Source of the DNA: Bicyclus anynana
Lineage: Eukaryota > Arthropoda > Insecta > Lepidoptera > Nymphalidae
Assembly (NCBI RefSeq): GCF_947172395.1
Contig: NC_069088.1
Span: 2,621,501 to 2,685,500 of the forward strand
DNA: 64,000 bases
Direction: 5' to 3'
Shown here piece by piece: positions 20,451 through 30,240 of the stretch. Below the pieces are notes generated by a model. That model did not search any database, had not been told where the DNA came from, and saw nothing but the letters and a program-made list of their open reading frames with translations. Both the position numbers and the translations under genes were made by a program. Position 1 is the stretch's first letter; every line of letters begins with the position of its first letter.

Positions 20451-20763
20451 AATATTTTAATTGAACTTCAATTAAGCAGCCTGAAAATGATGATATTTTA
20501 TCACTAATAAAGTAATTTAGGCCCAAATTGAAGACCTTGTTCTAATTATTATGAACTCTGAATCCAGCGCATTGGCGGCTAGCCGTTTGAATTATTGATG
20601 CCAATTTGTCGGGCGTACGGCGTGATTCACTTTGATGCTCAATTCATTCGTTCACTGTAGTTATATTCGACTTTTGACGTACATTTTCAGTTTGCCCAAT
20701 ATAGGTAGCAATTACTAACTTCAAATTCAAATCTATTCAAATGGTATAGACCCAGTAAGTAAG
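20451..20763. other. No gene or repeat recognised
   Basis: Unassigned sequence. Nothing protein-like is seen. Confidence 0.4.
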
Positions 20764-20830
20764 TTTAAATAATAAAATACATACAGCTGAACGTAGAACC
20801 TCCTCCTATTTGGAAGTCGGTTAAAAACTA
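20764..20830 (-). repeat. Fragment of the CCGACTTCCAAA repeat
   Basis: The minus strand reads GTTTTTAACCGACTTCCAAA then TAGGAGGAGGTTCTACGTTC and GCTGTATG. The same block in the other orientation is at 30846-30990. It is a short non-coding dispersed repeat common in Lepidoptera. Confidence 0.7.
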
Positions 20831-20850
20831 CAGTTGTCTGTGCAGGTATG

Positions 20851-21178
20851 ACGGCCTCCGTGGCGCAGTGGTATGCGCGGTGGATTTACAAGACGGAGGT
20901 CCTGGGTTCGATCCCCGGCTGGGCCGATTGAGGTTTTCTTAATTGGTCCAGGTCTGACTGGTGGGAGGCTTCGGCCGTGGCTAGTTATCACCCTACCGAC
21001 AAAGACGTACCGCCGAGCGATTTAGCGTTCCGGTACGAAGTCGTGTAGAAACCGAAAGGGGTGTGTATTTTCATCCTCCTCCTAACAAGTTAGCCCGCTT
21101 CCATCTTAGACTGCATCATCACTTACCATCAGGTGTGATTGTAGTCAAGGGCTAACTTGTAAAGAATAAAAAAAAAAT
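20851..21178 (+). mobile_element. SINE-A copy, full length
   Basis: The head ACGGCCTCCGTGGCGCAGTG contains box A. GGTTCGATCCC is box B, and the body has GTCTGACTGGTGGGAGGCTT and GACGTACCGCCGAGCG. The tail is GGGCTAACTTGTAAAGAATA plus an A-run. It is close to the window consensus, so a fairly young copy. A second, inverted copy follows at once. Confidence 0.9.
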
Positions 21179-21183
21179 GTTTC

Positions 21184-21317
21184 AGCCACAGCCGAAGCCT
21201 CCCACCAGCCAGACCTGGACAAATTAAGAAAATCTCAATCTGCCCAGTCGGGAATCGTACCCATGACCTCCGTCTTGTAAATCCACCGCGCATACCACTG
21301 CGCCACGGAGGCCGTCA
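21184..21317 (-). mobile_element. SINE-A 5' half, inverted against its neighbour
   Basis: The plus strand reads CCGAAGCCTCCCACCAGCC, then ATCCACCGCGCATACCACTG and CGCCACGGAGGCCGT. It covers only the head and first body section. With 20851-20985 it forms a long inverted repeat with a loop of about 200 bp. Confidence 0.9.
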
Positions 21318-21472
21318 GAACTAAGTGTATACATATATTTATAATTCTCACTACGACAATACACTCCCTACTACTATGGATCACTTTCGACTCGCGAGGA
21401 CCTGCAAAGAGTCTATAGGCGACTAACGTTGTCAGGCTCTTTATAGCAAAAGAGCTACGGTTTTTATAGCAA

Positions 21473-21521
21473 ACTAGCTGACGCCGCGTGGTTTCACCCA
21501 CGTGGTTCCCGTTCCCGTAGG
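21473..21521 (+). mobile_element. Repeat D, left part (interrupted)
   Basis: ACTAGCTGACGCCGCGTGG through GTTCCCGTTCCCGTAGG. The element stops at GTAGGAA and resumes at 22094 with AATACGGGGATAATATATAG. The gap is filled by a LINE. Confidence 0.85.
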
Positions 21522-22093
21522 AAAATCCTTATCTTAAGGAGAAATTCACATTTCTGGGAGTGCAATCAGAGCTAAGAACATGTCGTGCTCTTACTCTGTG
21601 TATGCCTTTCCATAGGAGTAAATTTTACGAATGTTCATTTGCTGTACGTGCTATTAAGCTATGGAATGCGCTCCCAGTCGACATTCGGAAATCTAAATCC
21701 CTTGACATGTTTAAAAAATCCGTTAAGACATATTATCTTAGTCACTAGTTACATATTTTATTTTATTAGAATATTTATCATACGACATAATGATATATTA
21801 TATATATTAGTTTATTTTATGATATTTATTATTATTATATAATTTGTGTATTATGGTTTATGTATTAGTGTGTAGTTTTTTGTATGTATGTATATTGTAC
21901 ATTATTATTACGTACACACCACCTACAGTTGTCCTAATAAGTTCCTAAGCCTAAGGTTGCCTGGAAGAGATCGCTACTAAGCGATAAGGCCGCCTTTTGT
22001 ATTCTACTTTTTCTTATGTTTCTGTTTTGCTTGTTTTCTCTTATTTTTTGTGGTGTACAAATAAAGAGTATTAAATAAAATAAGTATTAAATA
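21522..22093 (+). mobile_element. 5'-truncated LINE (CR1/Jockey-like) inserted in repeat D
   Basis: The frame to the stop at 21746-21748 encodes FYECSFAVRAIKLWNALPVD, then IRKSKSLDMFKKSVKTYYLS-H stop. The motif F..S..VRAIKLWNALP.DIR..KSL..FK is the usual C-terminus of many CR1-, L2- and Jockey-group reverse transcriptase proteins. A 3' UTR of about 330 bp follows, ending ATAAAGAGTATTAAATAAAA. Only the last ~70 codons of ORF2 remain. The exact clade cannot be fixed from this. Confidence 0.85.
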
Positions 22094-22250
22094 AATACGG
22101 GGATAATATATAGCCTATAGCCTTCCTCGATAAATGGGCTATCTAACACTGAAAGAATTTATGAAATCGGACCAGAAGCTCCTGAGATTAGCGCGTTCAA
22201 TCAAACAAACAAAGAAACAAACTCAGATTTATAATATTAGTATAGATATA
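22094..22250 (+). mobile_element. Repeat D, right part (interrupted)
   Basis: ATACGGGGATAATATATAGC continues to GAGATTAGCGCGTTCAATCA and TATAATATTAGTATAGATAT. Joined in order with 21473-21521 it makes one normal repeat D. Confidence 0.85.
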
Positions 22251-22424
22251 TTACTGACTAGTCATATAAATCTGTGTCGCAGCTCTGCGTTATTAATATA
22301 GAATTTAGGGATGTAACAGTATCCTATTGTAATGACATCAGCGTATTGCTAAGGTTACTCGTAGCATCCCTTACCGTACCTCACTAACTCCCGAAAATGT
22401 GTTACGGCGCATACTTCAATCAGC

Positions 22425-22680
22425 CTGTGTTCATCCACTGCTGGGCATAGGCCTTACCGAGAGCGCGCCACCACACACGATCCTCCGCCTCCCTCATCCA
22501 GCCACTTCCCACTTCCATCTTGATGTCGTCGGACCATCTAGCTGGAGGGCGTCCTACACTGCGCTTGCTGGTATGCGGTCTTCACTCAGAACACGTAGAG
22601 CTCTCTCCACTCCAGAACACGTAGAGCTCTCTCCACTCCAGAACACGTAGAGCTCTCTCCACTCCAGAACGCATAGTTCA
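22425..22680 (-). mobile_element. Second RTE-like LINE family, C-terminal fragment
   Basis: The plus strand has TGTTCATCCACTGCTGGGCA, ATGTCGTCGGACCATCTAGC and GGGCGTCCTACACTGCGCTT. On the minus strand this encodes a RSVGRP-like motif, a W-DDIK-type motif and an end near AVDEHR. The arrangement is RTE-like but the wording differs from the main family here. It contains the 26-bp array at 22588. Confidence 0.75.
22588..22671. repeat. 26-bp tandem repeat, 3.2 copies
   Basis: The unit AGAACACGTAGAGCTCTCTC plus CACTCC repeats exactly at 22588, 22614 and 22640 and begins a fourth time with a change. It lies in the LINE fragment, so it grew after insertion. Confidence 0.9.
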
Positions 22681-22803
22681 AGTACCTTTAAGAATGCCTA
22701 CTACATAATAATCTAATATGTATTAAAAAAGCTCGTGTTTTAGTAGTCGCACTCCTCCAAACCTGTTGATTTTTTTTTTTGGTAAGTACAGTAAGTGTAA
22801 CTC

Positions 22804-23112
22804 GACGGCCTCTGTGGCGCAGTGGTATGCGTAGTGGATTTACAAGACGGAGGTTCTGGGTTCGATCCCCGGCTGGATCGTTTGAGGTTTTCTTAATTTG
22901 TCCAGGTCTGACTGGCCGTGGCTGGTTACCACCCTACCGACAAAGACGTACCGCCAAGTGATTTAGCTTTCGATGCCGTGTAGAAACCGAACGGAGTGTG
23001 GATTTCATCCATCTCCTAAAAAGGTAGCCTGCTTCCATCTTAGATTGCAGCATCACCTACCATCAGGTGAGATTGTAGTCAAGGGCTAACCTGTAGAGAA
23101 CAAAAAAAAAAT
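22804..23112 (+). mobile_element. SINE-A copy, full length
   Basis: The head GACGGCCTCTGTGGCGCAGT and box B GGTTCGATCCC are intact. The body has a short deletion after GTCTGACTGG. The tail GGGCTAACCTGTAGAGAACA is followed by an A-run. Confidence 0.9.
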
Positions 23113-23157
23113 AAGTGTGACAACAATCAGCTCTGAATAGTTATTCCAGTAGTTTCA

Positions 23158-23460
23158 GATGATCAGGTACTGGGTTTGAATCCTAGGCTCTGAGATACTG
23201 CATTTTCCTTTTTTCTAAGACATTTTCTGCCAAAATTCTCAGCCCACAGGAGGAATGTTGGTGTTACGACACCCCCACGTCACACCACGACGTTAAACCG
23301 TCAGTCCCGGACATTATTATTAAATCTGTCAGTGATCGTTAATAAAATAAACATTACCACCCTTAGCCCGCCAACCTGCATTTCAGCAGCGTGGTCTCCT
23401 ATATGGAGAGAAACCTGGCGCTGCAATGGGCCTTTAAAAGAGGCTGATAATGAAGACGAT
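23158..23460 (+). mobile_element. tRNA-like SINE with RTE-like 3' end
   Basis: Box B-like GGGTTTGAATCCTAGG lies near the left. The body has CGACGTTAAACCGTCAGTCC. The end TGCAATGGGCCTTTAAAAGA then GGCTGATAATGAAGACGAT resembles RTE tails (QWAFKR, GCTGATAATGATGA). Such a shared 3' end would let the SINE use RTE machinery; that is inference. The left boundary is not well defined. Confidence 0.55.
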
Positions 23461-24483
23461 TGGAATGACATACACAGTAAAAAAAAAAAACATTCATTTT
23501 AAAATTGTGCCGCATAATACCTTATCACTGTTGTTAGTGACTTGTAAGCGACTATTTCATCGAAGCGTAAAATAGCAGAATCGCACCCCAGCTAAACATG
23601 TCAGTTAAAAGACATACTCCGGCAGAATTACATAAGTTTAGTGGATTCTATTCCTTGCAAGCAATGTAGTATATTGATATACCTCCACTCGACTCCAAGT
23701 CCCGAGATATATAGAACTCGGAACAATAAAGTAAGAAGCACTTAGAATGTCTTCGAACAATTTGTAGTGCGAAAGTTTGTTTCTTTTCAGTAAATCCTGA
23801 CCTATCCGAAAGAAGTTCGCTGAGTTGCTTTTGTTTAGAGATGTTTGGGTCGTTTTGTTTTATATTGCAGCTAGATTAAACATGTTAAAATATGACCTAT
23901 CAGTTGTTTACTAAGACTGAGTTTGTTACAGATTACAATATTTAAAATTCATATCTTGATATCGAATACGAGTAACTTTAAGATAATTTGTAAAATTTAT
24001 CATATCGTCATTAGCCTAACATAATTTTCCAATTTTAAATTTCTTGTTTAAACTTTGTTTTTGATTTTTGTCAAAATGTAAATTTATATTTTGATTTTTC
24101 TTTTATTTGACAATTTTGAATTCTATTTTTCGTATAAACTATACTTTTGCATGCTTTGGCTTTGGCTTAATAATTAAATTATATGTGTTAAGCTAACCTT
24201 ATTTGTAAAATATTTTAAGTCTTTGTTTATTTAATTTTGTTGGTGGTCCAAATAAATAAATATTGCGGTATTCTATACAACGATTAGGTAATGTCCGAGT
24301 ATATAAAACACAAAGGGCGTTCTGGACATGTATAAAATATCTAACTATATAAAACATATATAAATAACATTCAATTATGTAATATATTTTATAAATTAAA
24401 TTAACTAATGTATATAAAATTCAATTACATTAACATAGGTTATGGTTAAAGTATCTGTTATTACCGGTGATTATACCCTACGG
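23461..24483. other. About 1 kb AT-rich, no feature recognised
   Basis: Very AT-rich, especially 24000-24450. No repeat family or gene is seen. Confidence 0.45.
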
Positions 24484-24723
24484 CTTTAAGAAATTAAATA
24501 TCACGTGTCTCAATCGGTGAAGGAAAACATCGTGAGGAAACCTGCATACAAGAGAATTATCTTAATTCTCTGGTATGCAGATTCTTTAATTATCTTAATT
24601 CTCTGCGTGTGTGAAGTCTGCTAATCCGCATTGGGCCAGCGTGGTGGACTATTGGCCTTATCCCTCTCATTCTGCGTGGAGACTCGAGCTCAGCAGTAAG
24701 CCGAATATGGGTTGATAACGACG
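24484..24723 (+). mobile_element. SINE-B copy, 5'-truncated, with internal duplication
   Basis: It starts inside the body (TTAAGAAATTAAATATCACG) and ends GAATATGGGTTGATAACGA. The segment TTATCTTAATTCTCTG occurs twice, at about 24558 and 24590, a local duplication of about 32 bp. Confidence 0.85.
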
Positions 24724-25390
24724 ATACCCTACGGGTATATGGAACTAAAAGGAACTAAAACACAGACATTTTTGACAGCAGAAATGGGAACCTACTTCAT
24801 CAATGGGTAAGAGCTCTGTTACCTAAACCTTTTCATGCGTTTAATACGTCTGCAAATGATATAGCGTTTGAGATTACAATCTCAATATCGTAAACCATGT
24901 TGAAAGTTTTCCATTCATATTCAATTATGTAGATAGGCTATCTAACTCGCTCTATGAGCACAAGGTTCAGGTCTAGAACAGGATAATGGCCGCCAGATGT
25001 TATCGCTTCTAGTACAAATTGCCTCGCAATTAGTAGCTTCCACTAGAGTTACCCGTAATTTGCGGGTAAACTCATTCGAGTAATAAATAAAATTTGCGGC
25101 ACATAAAACAGCGATGTGTTTTATAACCGCAGACATTATGACCGGAACACACTTGTCACAAGCCACTGCGTACTACATAGTTACATTCTGACTGATATCA
25201 GGTTGGAGTGTGATTAAAACAGTTTTGTATCCAGTTGTGTTGTCTGATAAAAGTGTGATTCCGGCTTGATAGTATCATTTCGAGTGCAAGCCAATTACCT
25301 CGCATAATATTTTTATAATAACCATCATATTTTTTTAAGAATTTATTTACTAATTTCGTCAGTTTTCTCATTTTTTGTGAAGTCAGAATG
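24724..25390. other. No gene recognised
   Basis: Unassigned DNA. The minus-strand frame at 24942-25166 has no recognisable domain. Confidence 0.4.
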
Positions 25391-25420
25391 TATATATGAA
25401 TATATATGAATATATATGAA
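25391..25420. repeat. 10-bp minisatellite (TATATATGAA)3
   Basis: Three perfect units immediately before a repeat C copy. Confidence 0.9.
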
Positions 25421-25421
25421 T

Positions 25422-25610
25422 TACTAGTGGAATTCAGTTTTTCACAAATCTCAGGGGAACCATGGATTTTTTCAGGATAAAAACCTATGTGTTAATCCAG
25501 AGTAAAATCTATTTATATTCCAAATTTCAGCCAAATCGCTTCAGTAGCCGCAGCGTAAAAGAGGAACAAACATACTTATACATGTGAAGTGTGATGTGGT
25601 TAATATTATA
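25422..25610 (+). mobile_element. Repeat C copy, head deleted
   Basis: ACTAGTGGAATTCAGTTTTT shows the head has lost the CGGACGCCCGCGA block. It then follows the family: AACCATGGATTTTTTCAGGA, GTGTTAATCCAGAGTAAAAT and TTCCAAATTTCAGCCAAATC. Confidence 0.75.
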
Positions 25611-26470
25611 AATTTAAGGTAGAATATACTCGTAATAATCATAAGACGATATAAGTAAGTTTATATTATCTTAATTTGTAGTTAAATCGCATCTATTATT
25701 GTTTTTTTTTTTGTAAATAAAAAAAATAAAAATAATCCGCACTCCATTCAGAGAATAGCCGTACTTTAACGTTCGATCTTAAGAGGGGCATGTATGAATG
25801 AACAATTTGTTTCATGGTACATTACCCTGCTTGGTAATTTCTTTTCCTATTTTCCAATAGATAATTATCTAGTTGATTGTTACGTTAAATTATAATAGTC
25901 AGGGTGTGTAATTAACTAAAAAAAACTATAGTTAACTCAAATTCGGTTGTCTTTTTTATGATTTTAATTTTTAAATAATGCAGACACCTCGGTACTAATT
26001 TGGTAAGAAAGAACCAGCGACATAAATCAGCGGCAAATATTTATATCTGTGTATGTCAAAATGTGTAAAAAAATGTAACAATGTTTCTTTAATTTGTACG
26101 TACATATTTATTAATTTTCATTCCTTCTTTGATTCATAAAAAATAAAAACAACAAAAAATTATTTTCTTTACAACAAAATATTTTGAAAACCTTAATGTT
26201 TTCAATAAATACCGCTATTAAGAGCAATCTTCCGAATAAAAGCAAGCCAAAGAGACTCAAGAATTTTTAAATGAACAGAAATTGTCTACAAAACTAATGA
26301 AATGAAAATACTTTTGAGCGAGTCACCTTACATTGCAAAGGAAAGTTCCGGTACAAATTGTTGTTAGACATCCTAAGTGCTTGATGCTTTATTACTTCGA
26401 GTCTCGTGTGTCTTGGCACTTGAGATGGGAGTGGGTGTCACGATATATAGAGCATTCCCGTGATCTTGTA
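25611..26470. other. AT-rich, no gene
   Basis: Nothing recognised. Several poly-A/poly-T runs. Confidence 0.4.
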
Positions 26471-26575
26471 TCTCAATACGTTTTAAGGATTCCGTAGTCG
26501 ACAAGAAACCCTTATAGTTTCGCCTTGTACGTCTGTCTGTACGTCCGTCCGTCTGCGGTTTAGTGCAGAGATTAT
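26471..26575 (+). repeat. GGAACCC-TTATAGTTTCGCC repeat with (GTCY)n
   Basis: GATTCCGTAGTCGACAAGAA, then ACCCTTATAGTTTCGCC and GTCTGTCTGTACGTCCGTCC. This is a fragment of a (GTCY)n-bearing non-coding element like those at 27547 and 28917. Confidence 0.6.
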
Positions 26576-26580
26576 TACAA

Positions 26581-26735
26581 CTGATACTCCTAGCATAGCT
26601 CGTTCCATCGCCCTCTATGTGTCTCTGAGTCTTCTTATGAGGCCCATAGTTAGCGACCAAGCGACCAAGTGTCGGAATAGGTCGTCATTGGCAACACGAA
26701 CTGTTCGATCCAAATTGGATCCGACTAAACTAGAG
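26581..26735 (-). mobile_element. RTE-like LINE internal fragment
   Basis: The plus strand has CTCCTAGCATAGCTCGTTCC (complement of ERAMLG), then CTTATGAGGCCCATAGTTAG (complement of LTMGLIRR) and ATTGGCAACACGAACTGTTC. The copy covers the VMAYGSETW to RAM interval only. GCGACCAAGCGACCAAG is a small duplication inside it. Confidence 0.75.
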
Positions 26736-26905
26736 GAGGTCCGCCCTTAAACCCTTCATCCAGCCCTGTCGCAAAATCCGTTCTTAGCGGACGTCTCAAC
26801 TATACAGTAGGTAGCTATAAATGCTAAAATTCTTCTTTCTACGTCAAGCGGTTTTTATGAGTTCGAGATAAGCAAGACCTTTTGCTTTTATATATTTAGG
26901 TGAGT
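26736..26905 (+). repeat. Short dispersed element shared with 58634-58815
   Basis: CTGTCGCAAAATCCGTTCTT then AGCGGACGTCTC, a AAGCGGTTTTTATGA block and GACCTTTTGCTTTTATATA. The ordered words recur at 58680-58810. It is non-coding. Confidence 0.6.
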
Positions 26906-27546
26906 TTAGATGAATAATCGTTTATGTATTTGAGAATTGGAAAGTTCTTTCAAATAATTCTGTAAAAATTATGAAAAAATAACCTAGATTGAGTTTTCTG
27001 ATGCAGTTTTTCTCGGATTAGGCGTATAAGTTTATTACATTAATACTTCTATACCTTACAATTATTATAAATTAGTAAGTAATTTTTTTGGACGATTGAA
27101 CTAACTCTTACGGATTAAATATTTTGACTCTTAAAATACTAAATAATAGTTATTATTATACAATAAAATAACTAGTAAAAACCTTTAAAAGCAAATTTTA
27201 AAACCATTAAAAGGTGTAAGTAAAAATGTCGTTTTCACGGCAGCGTAGGCATACAAAGCCAGCACTTTAAATTGAGCGGGGTTTGTTCTAGGACCTTTTA
27301 GTTTTAGTAACCGTTGTCCTTTGTACGGATATCCGGTTTTGGCAGGAAGTGCTGCTAGCACCTTTGGCAACATAATATGTTTGTTACAAAACGTTGGCGG
27401 TACGCTTTACTTAAATTCATAAACACTTGTTTGAAGTTTGTACTTACTTATGTACTTACTTTACGCTTTTCGAAAGTTGAGCATATCTATTTGTAGTATC
27501 TTTTCCACCAGTAGATACAGATAATAGTAGTCAGCAGTCATTTCCT
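26906..27546. other. No gene proven
   Basis: The 27185-27373 stretch is less AT-rich. On the minus strand it is open for 62 codons (VLAALPAKTGYPYKG, then KLKGPRTNPAQFKVLALYAY). I do not recognise a family. It is noted as a possible conserved or coding scrap, without a call. Confidence 0.3.
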
Positions 27547-27848
27547 TTTAACCCCGACGCAAAAGGAGGGTTGTTATAAGTTTGACGTGTATGTCTGTCT
27601 GTCTATCTGTCTGTCTGTCTGTCTGTCCGTCTGTCTGTCTGTGTCTGTGGCACCATAGCTCTCCAAAGGATGAAGCGATTTCAATTTAGTTTTTTTTCGT
27701 ATTAAAGGTGATATAAGTGCGAGTGTTCTTAGACATGTTTGATGAAAATCGGTTGATAAGTTGACGGACGGACGGAATGGACAGACAGACGGATATGGCG
27801 AAACCTCCTATCCTAGGAACCTTCGTGGCCTACAGTACCCTAAAAATG
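27547..27848 (+). mobile_element. (GTCY)n-bearing MITE-like element
   Basis: It starts TTAACCCCGACGCAAAAGGA, has (GTCT/GTCC)n at about 27590-27645, then CACCATAGCTCTCCAAAGGA, ATGAAAATCGGTTGATAAGT and a reverse CAGACAGACGGATATGGCG near the end. Short lepidopteran elements with hitchhiking GTCY microsatellites have been described, and this fits. An inverted-orientation relative is at 40060-40262. Confidence 0.7.
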
Positions 27849-28190
27849 AAGTAATATGATGAAACCTTTTAATTGGCATTGTTCGCTAGCATGTGAAGCA
27901 TGATGCATTGTCGTAATTACTCGTAGACCAACATTTTAATTACATGTACACACGTTTGCCTACTTTTAGTTCGTGCTGTGACGGACTTTGTCCGGTATTT
28001 TTGCAGAATTCAAGGCAACTACAACGGTCTTTTGATATGTGGAAAACATTTTGTGTCACACTTTTGCTAGTTTTGCTTTCAGTGAGAGTTTCGAAGAAAT
28101 AAGCTGTGGGCTTTGTGTTGGCTATTTTACGGTGTGACAATTTTTCAGTGTTTTGTTTTTTATGTTGTGTTGACTCGAAATCGTAGAAAA
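27849..28190. other. No gene recognised
   Basis: Unassigned DNA before a repeat C copy. Confidence 0.4.
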
Positions 28191-28541
28191 CTACTAGCGG
28201 ACGCCCGCGAGTTCGTCCGCGTGAATTTAAGTTTTCTCCCAAATCCCTCGGAAGTCAAGGATTTTTCCGGAATAAAAGTAGTCTGTGTAATTATCCAGGC
28301 TATAATATATCTTAATACCAAATTTAAGCTAATTCATATCATTAAAATCATCAGTTTTCGCAAATATCGGGAAACCATGGCGTTTAAAAAGTCGTCGGGA
28401 TAAAAAGTAGTTGTATGTGTTAATCCAGAGTAAAATATATTTCCATTCCAAATTTCAGCTAAATCGCTTCAGTACTAGCGGCGTTATAGAGTAACAAACA
28501 TCCAAACATCCATACAAACTTTCGCGTTTATAATATTAGTA
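28191..28541 (+). mobile_element. Repeat C copy with internal duplication
   Basis: The head CTACTAGCGGACGCCCGCGA and the end TATAATATTAGTAGGG are intact. The GGGATAAAAAGTAG to TTAATCCAG block occurs twice (about 28270-28300 and 28398-28432), making this copy some 130 bp longer than its relatives. Either a partial duplication or one C element inserted in another. Confidence 0.8.
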
Positions 28542-28604
28542 GGGTCTATCATAGGTCACATGGTCCAGCTTCAATTTCGAAAATTATGTAGTAAACCATC
28601 CAAC

Positions 28605-28760
28605 TCGGCTAGGCAGCGTTTGAGAATCTCCGCACCATCTTTTCGTTTAAAATTCCTCAGTGTCTAAGACCAAATTTATCGAACAGTGATAACATATGGA
28701 TTCGAGACTTGATCGCTATCTATGAGCCTCATAGGAAAGAAAAGTTAACGGGAGACGAGG
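28605..28760 (+). mobile_element. RTE-like LINE fragment, strongly decayed
   Basis: ACTCGGCTAGGCAGCGTTTG, ATCTTTTCGTTTAAAATTCC, TCAGTGTCTAAGACCAAA and ATATGGATTCGAGACTTGAT parallel the QLGWAAFGKLRDIFSSEIP to GSETWSL region of the copy at 63273. It has many changes and is an old copy. Confidence 0.75.
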
Positions 28761-28811
28761 GAATAATCCACTAGGTTCTACTACTACGCTACTCTCACAG
28801 ATACTACTGCA

Positions 28812-28873
28812 GTCGCGAAAAAAAATTGTGATGATTATATAGGTCCATAAATATCACAATTTCTTTTCGCGAC
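28812..28873. repeat. 62-bp hairpin, one mismatch in 21-bp stem
   Basis: GTCGCGAAAAAAAATTGTGA-T at the left pairs with ATCACAATTTCTTTTCGCGA-C at the right; one mismatch. The spacer is about 20 bp. It may be a tiny foldback element. Confidence 0.85.
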
Positions 28874-28916
28874 TCGTTCTTTCGTTCTACGACTTCGTTG
28901 TATTTTTACCTTTTTC

Positions 28917-29160
28917 AGGGTTCCGAACGTACGTAGTACAATAACGGAACCCTTATAATCTCACTCGCGCACATTTTAAGGTCTGTCTTTTTTCTCCTAA
29001 TGTACTGGACCAATCCAATTGAAATTTGGTACACATATCAATTCTTGTGACCCAAATCTACGGATGTATCGTGAATAGATAAAATTTGAATATGGGGGTA
29101 AGATGGAAAGATAAAAAAAATCTTTTACTAACTTCATAGTGTGATACCTGATCGAAAAAA
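28917..29160 (+). repeat. GGTTCCGAACG / AACGGAACCC dispersed repeat
   Basis: TCAGGGTTCCGAACGTACGT, CAATAACGGAACCCTTATAA, TTGAAATTTGGTACACATAT. Short non-coding repeats beginning GGTTCCG...AACGGAACCC are common in Lepidoptera. The 3' limit is approximate. Confidence 0.6.
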
Positions 29161-29162
29161 TA

Positions 29163-29400
29163 TCTGCAGATCTGCAGAAGAACCAAAGTCACCGACATAA
29201 AACTACGAGTTGCGAAGTTATGGGTTGGAGCACATAAATAGTTCGAGCCGTAAGTGCAGTGTTAGTCGGTCTTCCACAAGGTGGCTCGATGATATGACTG
29301 GATGCTCGCGGCTCTAGACCGTGTTGTTTGGAAGTCTTACAAAAGGTCTATGGCTAGCAGTGAACGTTCATCGGCTGATAATGATGGTGATGATAATAAT
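29163..29400 (+). mobile_element. RTE-like LINE tail, decayed
   Basis: CTGCAGAAGAACCAAAGTCA (RRTKVTD) leads to GTGCAGTGTTAGTCGGTCTT (SVGR), CTAGACCGTGTTGTTTGGA and GTGAACGTTCATCGGCTGAT, then a GATGGTGATGATAATAATGA tail. It has several deletions. Confidence 0.85.
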
Positions 29401-30032
29401 GATACAGTATTCTTAAATCAGGATGATGAATGCTGATTTTAAAAAGCTGAGTTAAAATTGGGTTTAATGTTACCCACAAGTAAAATTCTATCTGAAACAA
29501 AAACTAAAATAAAGGGAATAAATGAAAGGGTATTGTTTAATTACACCCAGAATTTCAAATGTCGTGTGGGTAAGTAGTTCCAGAACAAGCTGGAATTTTC
29601 AGGCCGAGTGCTTTTGCATGTTGCAAGTGAGTGGGTCTCGGGAAAATTGATGCCACTCGAGGGGTCGTAAATCTTAAAATGGCGACGGGTCGTCCCTGGA
29701 CACCCGTCTTTGAAAGTTCACCGTACGAATTTAGTTATATAACTTTAAACTCTATGATATTTGTTTTTAGGTTGCATTTAGGATGATCGTTTCGAGAGAA
29801 TGCCGGTTGGGAAAGGTCAGTCTGTAATTGACGCCGCGTAAACAAGGTTCTATCGGTGAGAGGTGTTCCATCGATCTTATTGTCTTCTGTGTTATACTGA
29901 CGATTGTTTTCGAAATACTATACCTACCTTCTTTTTTTGCTGACACTTTTACTGAGATCGCCTATTATATACAATTTAACTATGTATTTATGGTTTATTC
30001 TATATTAATATCATAATTTAATTATTATTTTG
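29401..30032. other. No gene recognised
   Basis: Unassigned. The stretch 29560-29720 is less AT-rich (ATGGCGACGGGTCGTCCCTG) and shows no repeat match. Confidence 0.35.
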
Positions 30033-30240
30033 CCTTGGCTTAACCAATGTCGCTTCGGATCATGAGGTCCTGGGGTCGAGTCCTGGGTCGGTTAATGAGC
30101 TTTTCTTTCTTCGAAGAAATTGTCAATAAAAATTCTCAGCCTGGGAGAAAGTTGGTTATGTATGTTGGTTATGTATGGGTGGACTACACCTAAAATCCAC
30201 GCGACCACTCCAGGGTTAATAAAAATACTTAAATTTTCAT
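30033..30240 (+). mobile_element. tRNA-like SINE, another family
   Basis: GGCTTAACCAATGTCGCTTC then GGTCCTGGGGTCGAGTCCTG (box B) and GGTCGGTTAATGAGC. The body has AAATTCTCAGCCTGGGAG and AAAATCCACGCGACCACTCC. The box B sequence GGTCGAGTCC is canonical. Box A is weak. Confidence 0.55.

Noticed and set aside
20851..20925. A true tRNA gene at the SINE-A heads
   Set aside because: Box A and B are present, but the acceptor stem and anticodon arm do not fold as a tRNA, and the sequence is followed by the SINE body in every copy.
27590..27645. CRISPR-like or regulatory meaning for the GTCT/GTCC run
   Set aside because: It is a simple microsatellite carried in a dispersed element; the inverted relative at 40060 has the same flanks.
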